Assembly (NCBI GenBank): GCA_022747635.1
Contig: JAKTNV010000005.1
Location: 46,338,013 to 46,402,012, forward strand
Source of the DNA: Hetaerina americana
Taxonomy: Eukaryota > Arthropoda > Insecta > Odonata > Calopterygidae
DNA: 64,000 nucleotides
Reading direction: 5' to 3'
The position numbers were made by a program, and so were the translations under genes. Positions within the stretch are counted from its first letter, which is position 1, and every line of letters begins with the position of its first letter. Shown in pieces: positions 1 through 9,559 of this stretch. Under the pieces are notes generated by a model. It saw only the letters and a list, made by a program, of their open reading frames with translations. It did no database searches and was not told the origin of the DNA.

Positions 1-604
1 CATGTAACAAAGAGATGTAATGAGATTCTTGCAGCTACTGGGTTCTTCGTATATTACTGAGTAATAAGTGAATAATTTTCTGAGAGAGTATATTTTCTTC
101 ATAATTCGTAATATGTATACTTCGGGTCCAAAAGGAAATGATTGTACAGTTATGCATCTGAACTTTGAATAAATCAGGAATTGATTCTGCATATGATAAT
201 AAGAGAGATACAATACAGGAAATCGAAAAAAAGAGTATAAGTCATTCCCCGAAAATCTCCCTTTTCCAGTAGCGAAAATGATAAGATCATTCCTAATGCA
301 GAACAAGAGTAATTGTTCTTAAAAAGGATAGTATTTTAAGGCAACTGGATATTGACAAAAACAAAATTCATTCGTCTCCCTAACAAGAGTGTTGTCAACA
401 TTACTTTGATTAGGCCAATAAATCAGACATTTTTCTTTGAACTAGACGAAGAAGCAATATTAAAGAGGTTACTAACAATGATAAAAATATTTTTTCAATT
501 ATTCTATTCTTGAGTTTAAAAAAGCATATTTTTAGTAACAAACGAAAGGCGGGTGGATGGAGCAAACCATTCCTGTACTTTTCTCGTTTAAATTTTTTAA
601 AGTA
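1..604. other. AT-rich sequence, no feature seen
   Basis: AT-rich single-copy-looking sequence. I see no repeat family, no RNA gene and no coding-like frame before the LINE tail begins near 605. Confidence 0.5.
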
Positions 605-2850
605 ATCTACCGGCTAAGGTAGGTTTTGGATGGTTACGACTTCCAAATAAATATTTTGTGACTCCTAACAAACACAAAATCCAGCAACCTACTCTACATC
701 AAGTCCCTCTCCATCTCTGAGTCTTCTTTCCTCCCTTCGTCCCGTCCAACATCCCTATCCTGCTCCTTCCCTTTCCTCGTTTGCCTAATATTCTCCCCTC
801 TATTACAGTCTTCAACCTCCCACTGCCGGTCGATACCCCCTTCATCCACTTTTCCTGCCTCCATAGGATTTATCCCCGCAAACCCCTGTCCTCGCCCACC
901 ATACCAAGTACTTCCTCATTTGTTTTCTTCGCTGTCCATTTCACCTTCTCCATTCTTCTCCACACCCACATTTCAAAAGCCTCCAGTCTACGTCTATCCT
1001 CCTGCTTCAATGACCACGTTTCCGCGCCATACATAGATAGCTACGCTCCATATCAAAGTTTTTACGAGTCTTTTCTTAATATCCTTACTCGACGTCCCTC
1101 TCATCAACTCCCTCCTCCTTGTGAAAGCCTCTTTCCCAAATGCAATTCTCCTCCTTACGCCCATACTCCTTTGTCCGTGTTGGTCCAAAACACTTCTGAG
1201 ATACGTTAACTGTTCTACCTACTCCAGTTTTTGCCCTCCTATTTTAATGTTTAGCTTAGCCTTTTTCTTTCTAGAAATTCACATAACCTTTGCCTTATTA
1301 ATATTGACTCCCATCCCATATATATCGCACTAAATTCCCGACTTATCCAGCAATGCTTGAAACCCCTTGGCTGACTGCAAACTAAAGCTCAGTCATTAGC
1401 AAAACTAACTGATTTGATGAAGACCCCTCCTACTTTCATTCCTACCTCCAGTTCTTCCCATGCCTCTTTCATCTTTTCCTCCACACAGACGATGAACAGC
1501 TCCGGTGATAACGGACACCCCTGTCTTACACCTCTCCCTAATACTGCCCATCCGGAATCTCCATTCCCCACTGGCACCTGAGCAGTCTGAGACATGTACA
1601 GGTGGCGGATTAGCCTTCTGTCCTTCCAATCTACTCCTATTTTCTGCAATATACTTATTAGTTTTTCCCAATTCTCTCTATCAAACGCCTTTTCGAAATC
1701 AACGAAACAGGCAAATACTTCCTGATTGTATTCTATATTCCTCTCGATGAGTGATCTCATTACTGCAATGGCATCACGCGTACCTATCCCCTCCACAAAC
1801 CCAAACTCATCATCCCCTAAGTAACCATTTTTCTTGCTCTCTATTCTTGTGTTGATGATCCCGAGAACAATTTAAGCTGCGTGGGAAATCAAACTTATTG
1901 TTCTGTAGTTCTCACATACTGCAGCCATTGCCTTTTTCGGTATAAGAACTAATACTGATCTCACAAAGTCTTCCGGCCAGAATCCTTCCTCATAGATACC
2001 ACGAATCAGTCCATATTGCCCCTTACTCCCTCATTTTACTAAACCTTTCAGTAGTTCCGCAGGAATGTTGTCTACCCCACCGGCCTTATAAATTTCATCT
2101 CCCTTTAACCCCTTCCTATCTCATTGCTGCGTATGCCAGGACCTAACCTATCTAACCTCGTTGGCCAAGGTCTTTACCATACAGTTCCTCTACATATTCC
2201 TTCCATCTCTCTTAGATATTTCCTATGTCAACAATTATCAAACACGACTTATCCCTATTTTTTAGCACAGATCTTCCCTTCTTACTTCCGGATAGTGATT
2301 TAACCTTGCTGTATAGCGCCCCAACGTCACCCTTCCTCTGAAAACTTTCCATATCATCGCACTGCGTCTTATACCATGCATAATTTGCTTTATTAGTTAC
2401 CCGCCTCAATTTATCATTTAACCCTTTATAGTTAGTTCCTTTTGCCTAACTCTGTGTTTACATTCTTCCATTTTCTTCTCTCAACTATCTTTCTAATTAT
2501 CTCATCCGTCATCCATCACTATCAAATGTTTCCCTGAAGGAACACGAGATTATGTCCTCCAACTGATCGTATATCCTATCGACTTCTTCCTTCTTATGGT
2601 TTCTCGGTGGCATGTATACCTGTTTAGATTTTCCAATTAACATACTCAAGACCGGGATAACACATTTCCGGTATTCAAACGCCAACAGCTTAATTATTGC
2701 CGACCGGATCTCGTAAATAACGGCTGGGAGTACATAAATAGGACGCAATCGTCTGGTTGAAATAACAGTCACGGGCCCGGCTCGAGCTGATCGATCATTT
2801 ACACCACGCATAGGTAAATTACGAATTGATTTAGAGTAATATTGGACGGT
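605..2850 (-). mobile_element. Non-LTR retrotransposon (LINE), 5'-truncated and decayed, APE-endonuclease/RT type
   Basis: On the minus strand the pieces run in the normal LINE order. An endonuclease fragment (about 2720-2500) reads QVYMPPRNHKKEEVDRIYDQ. A linker (2410-2160) contains ERWKEYVEELYG. The RT spans about 2060-1380, with RSVLVLIPKK, CENYRTISLIS, an FGF..G.GTRDA block, FVDFEKAFDRENWEK and GVRQGCPLSPELF. The C-terminal domain is at 1190-860 (MDQHGQRSMGVRRRI). The low-coordinate end is the 3' tail, with aggttttggatgg and a taccgg motif. The endonuclease is joined to the linker with much of the domain missing. The RT catalytic box reads FAND, so the second aspartate is lost, and it is followed at once by a stop. 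The copy is dead. It is a sister of the copy at 59832-61096. The C-terminal W-rWRRMEKVKW block resembles RTE/BovB-type elements, but the clade is inferred. Confidence 0.9.
1389..1796 (-). pseudogene. Reverse transcriptase core of the minus-strand LINE, catalytic Asp lost
   Basis: This is the longest open piece of the LINE RT, 135 codons. It begins inside RT block 2 (GIGTRDAIAVM). Block A follows as FVDFEKAFDRENW with its conserved Asp present, then block B as GVRQGCPLSPELF. It ends in the C box, where FADD has become FAND before a TGA. The RT would copy element RNA at a nicked target. With the mutated C box and a stop replacing the following Trp, no active enzyme is possible. The frame reopens beyond the stop (ALVCSQPRGF). 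Confidence 0.9.
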
Positions 2851-2900
2851 GACTTTTAAAGCTGCAAATACAGACACACGCACACATACATACATATATG

Positions 2901-2903
<3 letters not shown>

Positions 2904-2980
<77 letters not shown>
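2904..2980. repeat. (AT)n microsatellite passing into (CA)n
   Basis: About 65 bp of uninterrupted AT dinucleotide are followed by about 12 bp of CA and short catata units. It sits just beyond the 5' side of the minus-strand LINE. Confidence 0.97.
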
Positions 2981-3059
2981 TACATATAAAAATGTGGATG
3001 GAATGATGATCCTTTCAACCATGAACGCGGATAGTGCGGCAAGAGACGTCCCATAAGAG

Positions 3060-3690
3060 AGGGCAGGCACTAGATGGCCCGCCGGGAAGAACATGAGGTA
3101 CAAGGACCGTGGGGAGAGGAAAGATGAGGGGGAGGAGGGAGGATAATAAAGGCGAAGAGTGGGAGAAGGCGTGGGTGGGTGGCCGGACTCGGGGCGGGTT
3201 GGGGGTGGGGTGACGGTTTGGGACGACGGCGGCGTTGAGGACGGGGAGGGAGGAAGTAGTGATTCCGCAGCATGATTCCAACTCACGTCTCCATCCCGAA
3301 ATCGCGGTTTCATCACCGCTGTTCTTTTTTTTATTCCTTACGACCCCTTTATTCCGCTCTCGACGGCGCACCCTTTCGCCCCCTTCTCTCGATAAAAGGA
3401 ACGGCCCTCTCAAAAAATCCTCCTCCTCTCTTTAACCACCCCTCTCGCCATCCCTCTCCTCCTCTTGCCCCCTTCCGCGTCTCTCTCCTTCTTCAACTTC
3501 TATCTCTCGAATATATCTCTTTCTCACTCGGCAATTTAATCGCTTTCGCCAAAGAGTGGCGCGTCCTGCCGGCAGTCGCTGAATATTCTCTGAAAATCTT
3601 CCCCATCTCTTTTATTTGGATTTCAACACACTCTTCACCTAGTTGTCTCTTACTTGCCCCTTTTCCCATTCTACGATCTACCTAGAGTTT
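3060..3690. other. Strand-asymmetric GC-rich block, purine-rich then pyrimidine-rich
   Basis: From about 3060 to 3260 the plus strand is almost all A and G. From about 3300 to 3690 it is rich in C and T, so the polarity switches near 3280. Overlapping frames of 130-160 codons here have low-complexity Pro/Ser/Arg composition and are not credible genes. Confidence 0.6.
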
Positions 3691-4190
3691 TCCCTTATAG
3701 CTTATACGTATCATACAAGTTAAAAAACGAGTCTGATACATATTTCATATTACATGTCTCTTTTAATATAAGCTACTGATTTTTCTCTTTAAATTATCCG
3801 CAATCAAAACAAAATAATAATTTTGAAATGATATTTTTAAATAAAAAACTAATTCATATTCTAAAAATGTTTCCTCTTAAAAACACGCAGGGATAAGTAA
3901 AAAAAATGCTATGCTTAACATATAAATATACAGCAGTGTTTAGCCTCTCTTCAAATATACATACTAATCCTATATTATTTATAGATTTCTTAGGGAAAAA
4001 ATTTCAGACGGCCATAGTTTCAAATAAATACAAGAATTATTAACATAAATTACTATCTTCCGCGGTATTGAAAAGGTATTAAATATTTGAAACTCATAGA
4101 TTTTTGTTCATACGCGGATAGGTACTTGAAAATTTGAAGTGAAAGCTATGTTGAACTGAATCAATTGTGATTCCGAAACCTTTTCAGCGC
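3691..4190. other. AT-rich sequence, no feature seen
   Basis: AT-rich with homopolymeric A and T stretches. Nothing recognisable. Confidence 0.5.
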
Positions 4191-4196
4191 AAATTG

Positions 4197-4590
4197 GAGG
4201 CTTATGACATGAGTATAGAAAATGCTGGAGAAAATAAGTAGATAGACGACAAAAACGATGATATTTTACATAAGTTGGTGTAAGAGAGGAATCTGCCGGG
4301 TGAAATTCGGAGGAGGCGAAAAAAAATAGTTGAGGACCTAATGGCATTTGAATTCTTGGATAGAAAGAGATACAATCGTGAAGGTAAGAGAACGGTGAGC
4401 ATGGGAGAGGAGGAAGAACAGACTTTCTAGGGGATATTGAGGCTGGTAGAGGGTATGAAGAACTAAATTAAAATAAGATTTGGCAAACATGAGTTGAGAC
4501 TTGAGGATGTCCACACAATATTGAAGTTGCTCGGAACTGTTTGAAATATACCTACAATAGTCAGACTACCAAGGATAAGCTGTAATCGAG
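4197..4590 (+). mobile_element. Very decayed LINE 3' end
   Basis: One plus-strand frame reads EAYDMSIENAGENK, stop, then DDKNDDILHKLV, stop, then ERNLPGEIRRRRKKIVEDLM. This matches, position by position, the LINE C-terminal block EAFEMWVWRRMEKVKW...TNEEVLGMVGEERGLLGEI. The tail near 4563-4587 weakly resembles the taccttgaccggtagattac tail of the better copies. It is much older than the copies at 605 and 59832. Confidence 0.65.
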
Positions 4591-4599
4591 GCGGCAACA

Positions 4600-5475
4600 C
4601 ATTTAAAATACTTGGGTCTCATTTAAATAACAAAAGTCATTGTTTTTATAACAAAGAGCGGCTACAAAATAATACGCCATTAAAATAGTTGCTTATGAAA
4701 TTCAATATCTTTTTTGTATTCGCCTTGTAAAATTTTCCACCTGTTAAAATTCTTATGTAGGAATATACACAAAGGTTCACGAGTTTTAGCTAAGTGTTTA
4801 TTAACACCAAATGCTTCCAAAACGTGTTTCATATCGTGAAAGATCATAGTAAATTTATTACATCTTTACTAATTACTTTTTCGACTTTCGATCATTATAT
4901 ATTTGTCGTGACCATGTCTAACTATTTTTTTACTTACTTCTAATCACAACTTGGACCGATTATATTATTATTTCCTTTCCAAAATTGAAATTTTACCTAA
5001 GGAAGCGTATCGTTGAAAAGGAAAGGCTGTGTTTTCAGTAATTCAATTGAGACCCTAAAGAAAAATATTATGATGACGAAACAAAGTTTTAGCCCGTTAT
5101 AAGAAGGATAGCCGAGGTAATACCTATTGCATATTGCTAAGGAATCTAGAATATCAAGAATACGAGACATTGCGAAGAAATGAGGCAAAGAGAAGATAAG
5201 ATTGATCTGAAAGCAGGTAATACATAAAAACTACAAATCTGAGGCTTTTGAGTATTTTCCATCAGATATATGAAGTATATCTACACCTATATTATATTGA
5301 ATACCTCAAACTAAAATCTAGAAACTAATTCTAATCTAATAGAACTGTTTAATATCGGTTGAATAATCTACATGTATCAAAATAGCGTCAACTTACACAG
5401 CTGTGTCTGTCTTATGTTTATGTTTGAGCATGTTCTCAAGCTGTTTGAGCAATTTGACGGGTAGTATCGTATATG
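4600..5475. other. AT-rich sequence, no feature seen
   Basis: AT-rich sequence with no recognisable repeat or coding-like frame. Confidence 0.5.
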
Positions 5476-5479
5476 ACGC

Positions 5480-5850
5480 TTTTGGGTGTGGAGAAGGGTG
5501 AAAAAGGTGAAATGGGCGGAAAGGAAAACAAACAAGGAAAGGATAGTCATGGTCAAGGAGAAGAGGAGATTGTTGGGAGAAATTCAAAGGAGGCAGGAAA
5601 GGGGGATGCAGGGAATTTTGACTAATGGCAATGAGATGTTGAAGACTGTGATAACGGGAAGTACGTAAAGCAAACGAGAAAGGGGTAGGAATAGGATAGA
5701 CGGACTGACGAGAGGACGAAAGTAGGCTGAATTGAAGAAGGGCTTAATGTAGTGTTGGATGTAAGGTTGCGTCTTGTGAAAGAGGCGAGGTAACTATCGC
5801 TGTGTAGTGTCCCACCAAAACCTGCCTCAACCAGTAGATTACTACTAATA
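5480..5850 (+). mobile_element. LINE 3' fragment with C-terminal coding tail
   Basis: A 60-codon plus-strand frame (MWRRVKKVKWAERKTNKE, then LLGEIQRRQERG, then GILTNGNEMLKTVITG) matches the C-terminus of the LINEs at 605 and 59832. Unlike those copies it keeps a sense codon (GAA) where they have TAA after the LLG motif. It ends with the family tail cctcaaccagtagattac near 5827-5850. 5' truncation is typical of target-primed insertion. Confidence 0.85.
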
Positions 5851-6149
5851 CAATCACATATAACAACGACCACTTCCTTCTCCTCTACCGCAAAATGCAA
5901 CATTATTAACACCGAGAAAATAGTAAAGACCTTTTTCAAACAGGATGAGGAAGCATTTAACAATGGGTATTGTAACTTTCGAGTTATTTTTCATTATCGA
6001 AACAATGAGATGAAAGGATAGCAGGAAAATAATACCTCAAAAAAATGAACGATAAAATGAAAGTCGAAAGATTTAATCGGTCAAGACGAGACGATAAATC
6101 CTCACTTCGTGGCTCAACGGCAAATTGCTGGAGATTGCTGGTTACATTG

Positions 6150-6520
6150 CAATTTTAAACTGATCGCCCACTGCGGACACTTAAGCAGTTGAAAAGAGGG
6201 AGATGTCCCTTAAGGTTTCGCAGAAATTCCCTGCGTGTGCCAGTAGGCACAGTGACAGCGTGGGGGCGTGGGCGAAACGTGCGCTTCATGAAGAGGCGGG
6301 GAAGCATGGCGCGTGTCCAGCACACGCCGTGTCCACGTTCATAAAGAGCTATGCTTCGGGGCAGGACAATCAGGGTCCTCGTGGAAACCGCACCCGTAGA
6401 AGGCGGCAATAATGAAACCAATTGGGGTAACATGCTGCCTTACTCCGAAGAGCTACGCAGTAGGCAACCACTGAAAATGGCCAAACGGTTTTAGCGGCGA
6501 CTCACGTAATATGTTTTAAC
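6150..6520. other. Isolated GC-rich island of unknown nature
   Basis: About 370 bp are clearly more GC-rich than the flanks but, unlike the other GC-rich blocks, balanced between strands. It contains an imperfect hairpin near 6311-6332 (gcgtgt against acacgc). Frames of 92 codons (minus) and 69 codons (plus) overlap on opposite strands. The minus frame ends in a non-repetitive segment (HAVTVPTGTRREFLRNLKG). I do not recognise it. It may be a SINE-like repeat, a conserved noncoding element or an exon remnant. Confidence 0.35.
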
Positions 6521-6529
6521 CAGATTAAG

Positions 6530-7310
6530 TAGAGACAAGGGATTAACACTTACTTGTGACGCCATCGGCTCCTACGAGATCTGAGCGTTTAATCTAAATA
6601 ACCTCAGGAAGTCCTCGAAATCAATTCACGAATGACGTGAGGTATCATACGCATGCACGTTAACCTTCTAACGGCCCTGTAAAACATTGCATCATCCCCA
6701 TGAAGTAATTTCGTGTGGCATATATTATTGCGCAATAATAGTAGTTTCCCTTCGAAGATTTCCCTTTGAAATAATTACTCAATTACACATAAAGAGTTAA
6801 GGAAATGAAATTATCTCCACCACAACGAAATTCAACAATGTGCAATACTAGGATAATTTTGACACATGGATAATTAGCAATAACTCAAGGGATTGCTTTA
6901 ACATGTGAAATCGCCCTACGAGCTACAGACAGAATCAGATAACTTAAAAGATATTAATAGATGCTTGCACTTAGCACTAAGTGGCCATATAAATTCATAT
7001 TTTATAACTGATACGCCTCGCTCGCTGTAATGCCATAAACGCGAAATATCAAGTTCACCTTAAGACTTTTTCTTGAAAGAGAGGGGAAAAGTTTTCCACA
7101 TTTCTTTAAAAAATAACCAGTAAAAATCCACTCTACTAGTCCATGGTGCGAAATAAATTATCACCATCTTCACCGACATAAAATTCTTATTATTAACGGC
7201 ATGTATACTTATGTAGGTATACCACAAAACTAGGAGCTACCTACACCATCTGCAATGGGAAGAAGGCGAGCAGAGGTTAAAACGCGTTTTAAAAATGGTC
7301 TAGATTGCCA
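6530..7310. other. AT-rich sequence, no feature seen
   Basis: Nothing recognisable between the GC island and the next purine block. Confidence 0.5.
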
Positions 7311-7319
7311 ACTGGCCCG

Positions 7320-8005
7320 GTAGGATTGGTAGACGAAGAGGAGAGAAAAAAGCATCAGGGGCGGAGTGAGAGAGAATAAAACTATAGCAAGCGGCCGCGT
7401 GTTGATTGATAAGGGTGTCTAAGGTGGGACTTCGGTTGTCGAGGGAAGAGTGGACCGGGAGACGGTTGCGCATGCAAGAAACAAGAGAGTGACGGATTGG
7501 GAGCGGAAAGGGTGGTGACGTTCGAGAGTTTTGTGTGGCGAGTGAGGGGAGGCGGACCGGAGGATGTGGAGGAGAGAAACAAGGGGGAGAAGGGGTTGAC
7601 GAGGAGTCGGCCGCGGAGTCCGTGAGGGTAGGGGAGGCTGCTGGCGTGGGAAGTTAGGGAGGTGGGGGTGACTGGAAGGGTGGCGTAAGGGTTGGGGGAA
7701 GTGGCGGGAGGTTTTGGGGGAAGCGGCGAGAGGTTTTGCGGGAGGGGAGATGTGTGAGGTAGGAGGAGGAAGGGTTGGGGGATAACATGTGGGATGGGAG
7801 AGGGGGAGGGAGGGGTTGGTGGTTGACAGTGACGGCAAACGAGGACAATAGGAGAGAGAGGCCGGAGTGGGTCGGGGAGGATCGGAGGGGGGCGGTACGC
7901 GTGGATGCCCGGTGGGGGAGGGGACGGGGGGGAAATAAATTCTCGAGGCCCCTTATTGTGTGCTTCGGATGGGATTTAACGCGCGTGCTTCGGGAGGGGA
8001 GAAGA
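7320..8005. other. Purine-rich, G-rich block
   Basis: The plus strand is dominated by G and A with many ggggg runs, several close enough to allow G-quadruplex folding (for example 7644-7760 and 7795-7935). The minus-strand frame of 139 codons here is almost only Pro, Ser, His and Leu, which composition explains. Confidence 0.65.
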
Positions 8006-8009
8006 TGAT

Positions 8010-9145
8010 GGGTGGGTGGTAGGAAAACGAGAAAAGGGGATTCCCTGCATTATTAGGAGCCTTAAAGTCTCTCTCGAAGCGGAATCCGCAGGCGTTCCCC
8101 GCGTGCCGTTCGTGACTTTTTATTTTTTGCTATACGTGTTCGTCGGAAAACGGGGCATCGGAGAAGAAGAGCGATATATCAGGGTTGATGCTTGTTCGCA
8201 GGTGTCGTGCTATTGGTTAAAATCCTGCGAGGACAATTGTAAACCACGTAAGAGTGATCCGTGTTGGATTAGAGAAGCTTTTGTCAGGAGGGATGAGAAG
8301 GGCACTCGAGCTTTTCTACAATTCTTGGGATTACACGATTCTCTCCAACTCTTTTTCCTTTAATACTACTCTATTAAAAATAAAGATGGTTTATGCAGTT
8401 TACTACTTCCCATTAAACCTCTGTTATCATAGGGGATAATGCCTTTATTTCATGAATCTTTAATGAACAATTCTGACTTATATAATTTCATAATATATAA
8501 TTATATCAATAATTGTATCAATTCATAATACAACACAACATAATAATTATATCAATTCCCAACCAATATTTTTGAACTAAATTGAATTCTTAATTGCTCT
8601 ATTTCTTCAATTTTTAATTTGTTTCCCCCGAGAAATTTAATCCAAAAAAATACCTAGTTATTTCTAAAACTGTTGAGCAACAATTCTCTTCTCTTTTAGT
8701 TAATTGTTCATTTTATTAGCGCGAAAGTTCCTTTCAAGTTACATTATTATCCGCCACTGTGCAATACTCTCACGGGAAAAAAAGTTGTCCACATATATTA
8801 AATGGGCAAATGAGGTACATAAATGTTAACATTTTCATAGATGCCATATTTGTTTTACTGAAGTAAAGTGATGATTGAAACTAAGCATAAATATCTCTAT
8901 AGTGGAATATCAAAATGGAAAATTGTGAAACTAAATTATGAATAATAGAACAGGAAAACCTACCCATTGTCAAAACCTATTGTTAAAATTCTTAACTCAA
9001 ATACTGCTGCCAAACTAGGTATCGGGATCTTTCTGTTCTTATAATAAAAATATGGTAATGTGTAAAAATAACTCAAGCTGAGAAAGCATTCACAATAGAA
9101 AGACAACTGCTGTGTAACTACAGACGAGGAAACAATAGGTGAAAA
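8010..9145. other. No feature seen
   Basis: 8010-8360 has a 115-codon plus frame of mixed composition that I do not recognise; chance could give it. From 8430 on the sequence is extremely AT-rich (ataatta-type runs at 8470-8560). Confidence 0.45.
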
Positions 9146-9149
9146 CATT

Positions 9150-9555
9150 AGTATGGAGCGTGGAACTCTACGGATCAGAAGCATGGATCATCATAAAAGT
9201 AGACTAGAAAAGACCAGAAGCCTTCGAAACCTGGTGCTGGAGGAGAATGCTGAAGATCAAACGGACGGATAAAATGAGAAATGACGAAGTATACAGAAGA
9301 ATAGACGAAGAACGATCCTTGTGAAACGCCATAGAGAAAAGAAGAACCAGCGAGATTGGTCACACCCTGAGGCACAATGGATTCGTAAAGAATATCGTAG
9401 AAAGAAAAATAGAGGGAAGAGACCCAAGAGGAAGGCCAAGAGATAAAAACATGGGACAAATAAAGAAGAAAGTACATTGCAAAAAATACCAGGAAGTAAG
9501 CCAATTGACATCAGATAGGGTAGGATGGAGGGCGGCAGTCAACCAATCTTAGGAA
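9150..9555 (+). mobile_element. C-terminal end of a second LINE family
   Basis: One plus frame reads WSVELYGSEAW, then EAFETWCWRRMLKIKRTDK, RNDEVYRRIDEERSL, stop, then IGHTLRHNGFVKNI, VERKIEGRDPRGRP and finally RVGWRAAVNQS with a stop at 9550. This is the classic C-terminal region of RTE-like ORF2: a Cys/Trp finger-like block, an H-x-R-H block and a GRPR block. Its sequence differs throughout from the LINEs at 605, 5480 and 59832, so it is a separate family. It has two internal stops and lacks everything upstream. Confidence 0.8.
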
Positions 9556-9559
9556 TGAA

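Noticed and set aside
781..1209. 142-codon plus frame
   Set aside because: Antisense shadow of the LINE C-terminal domain.
2509..3054. 181-codon minus frame running through an (AT)n tract
   Set aside because: Only its last part (LINE endonuclease fragment) is real; the Tyr/Ile repeat comes from the microsatellite.
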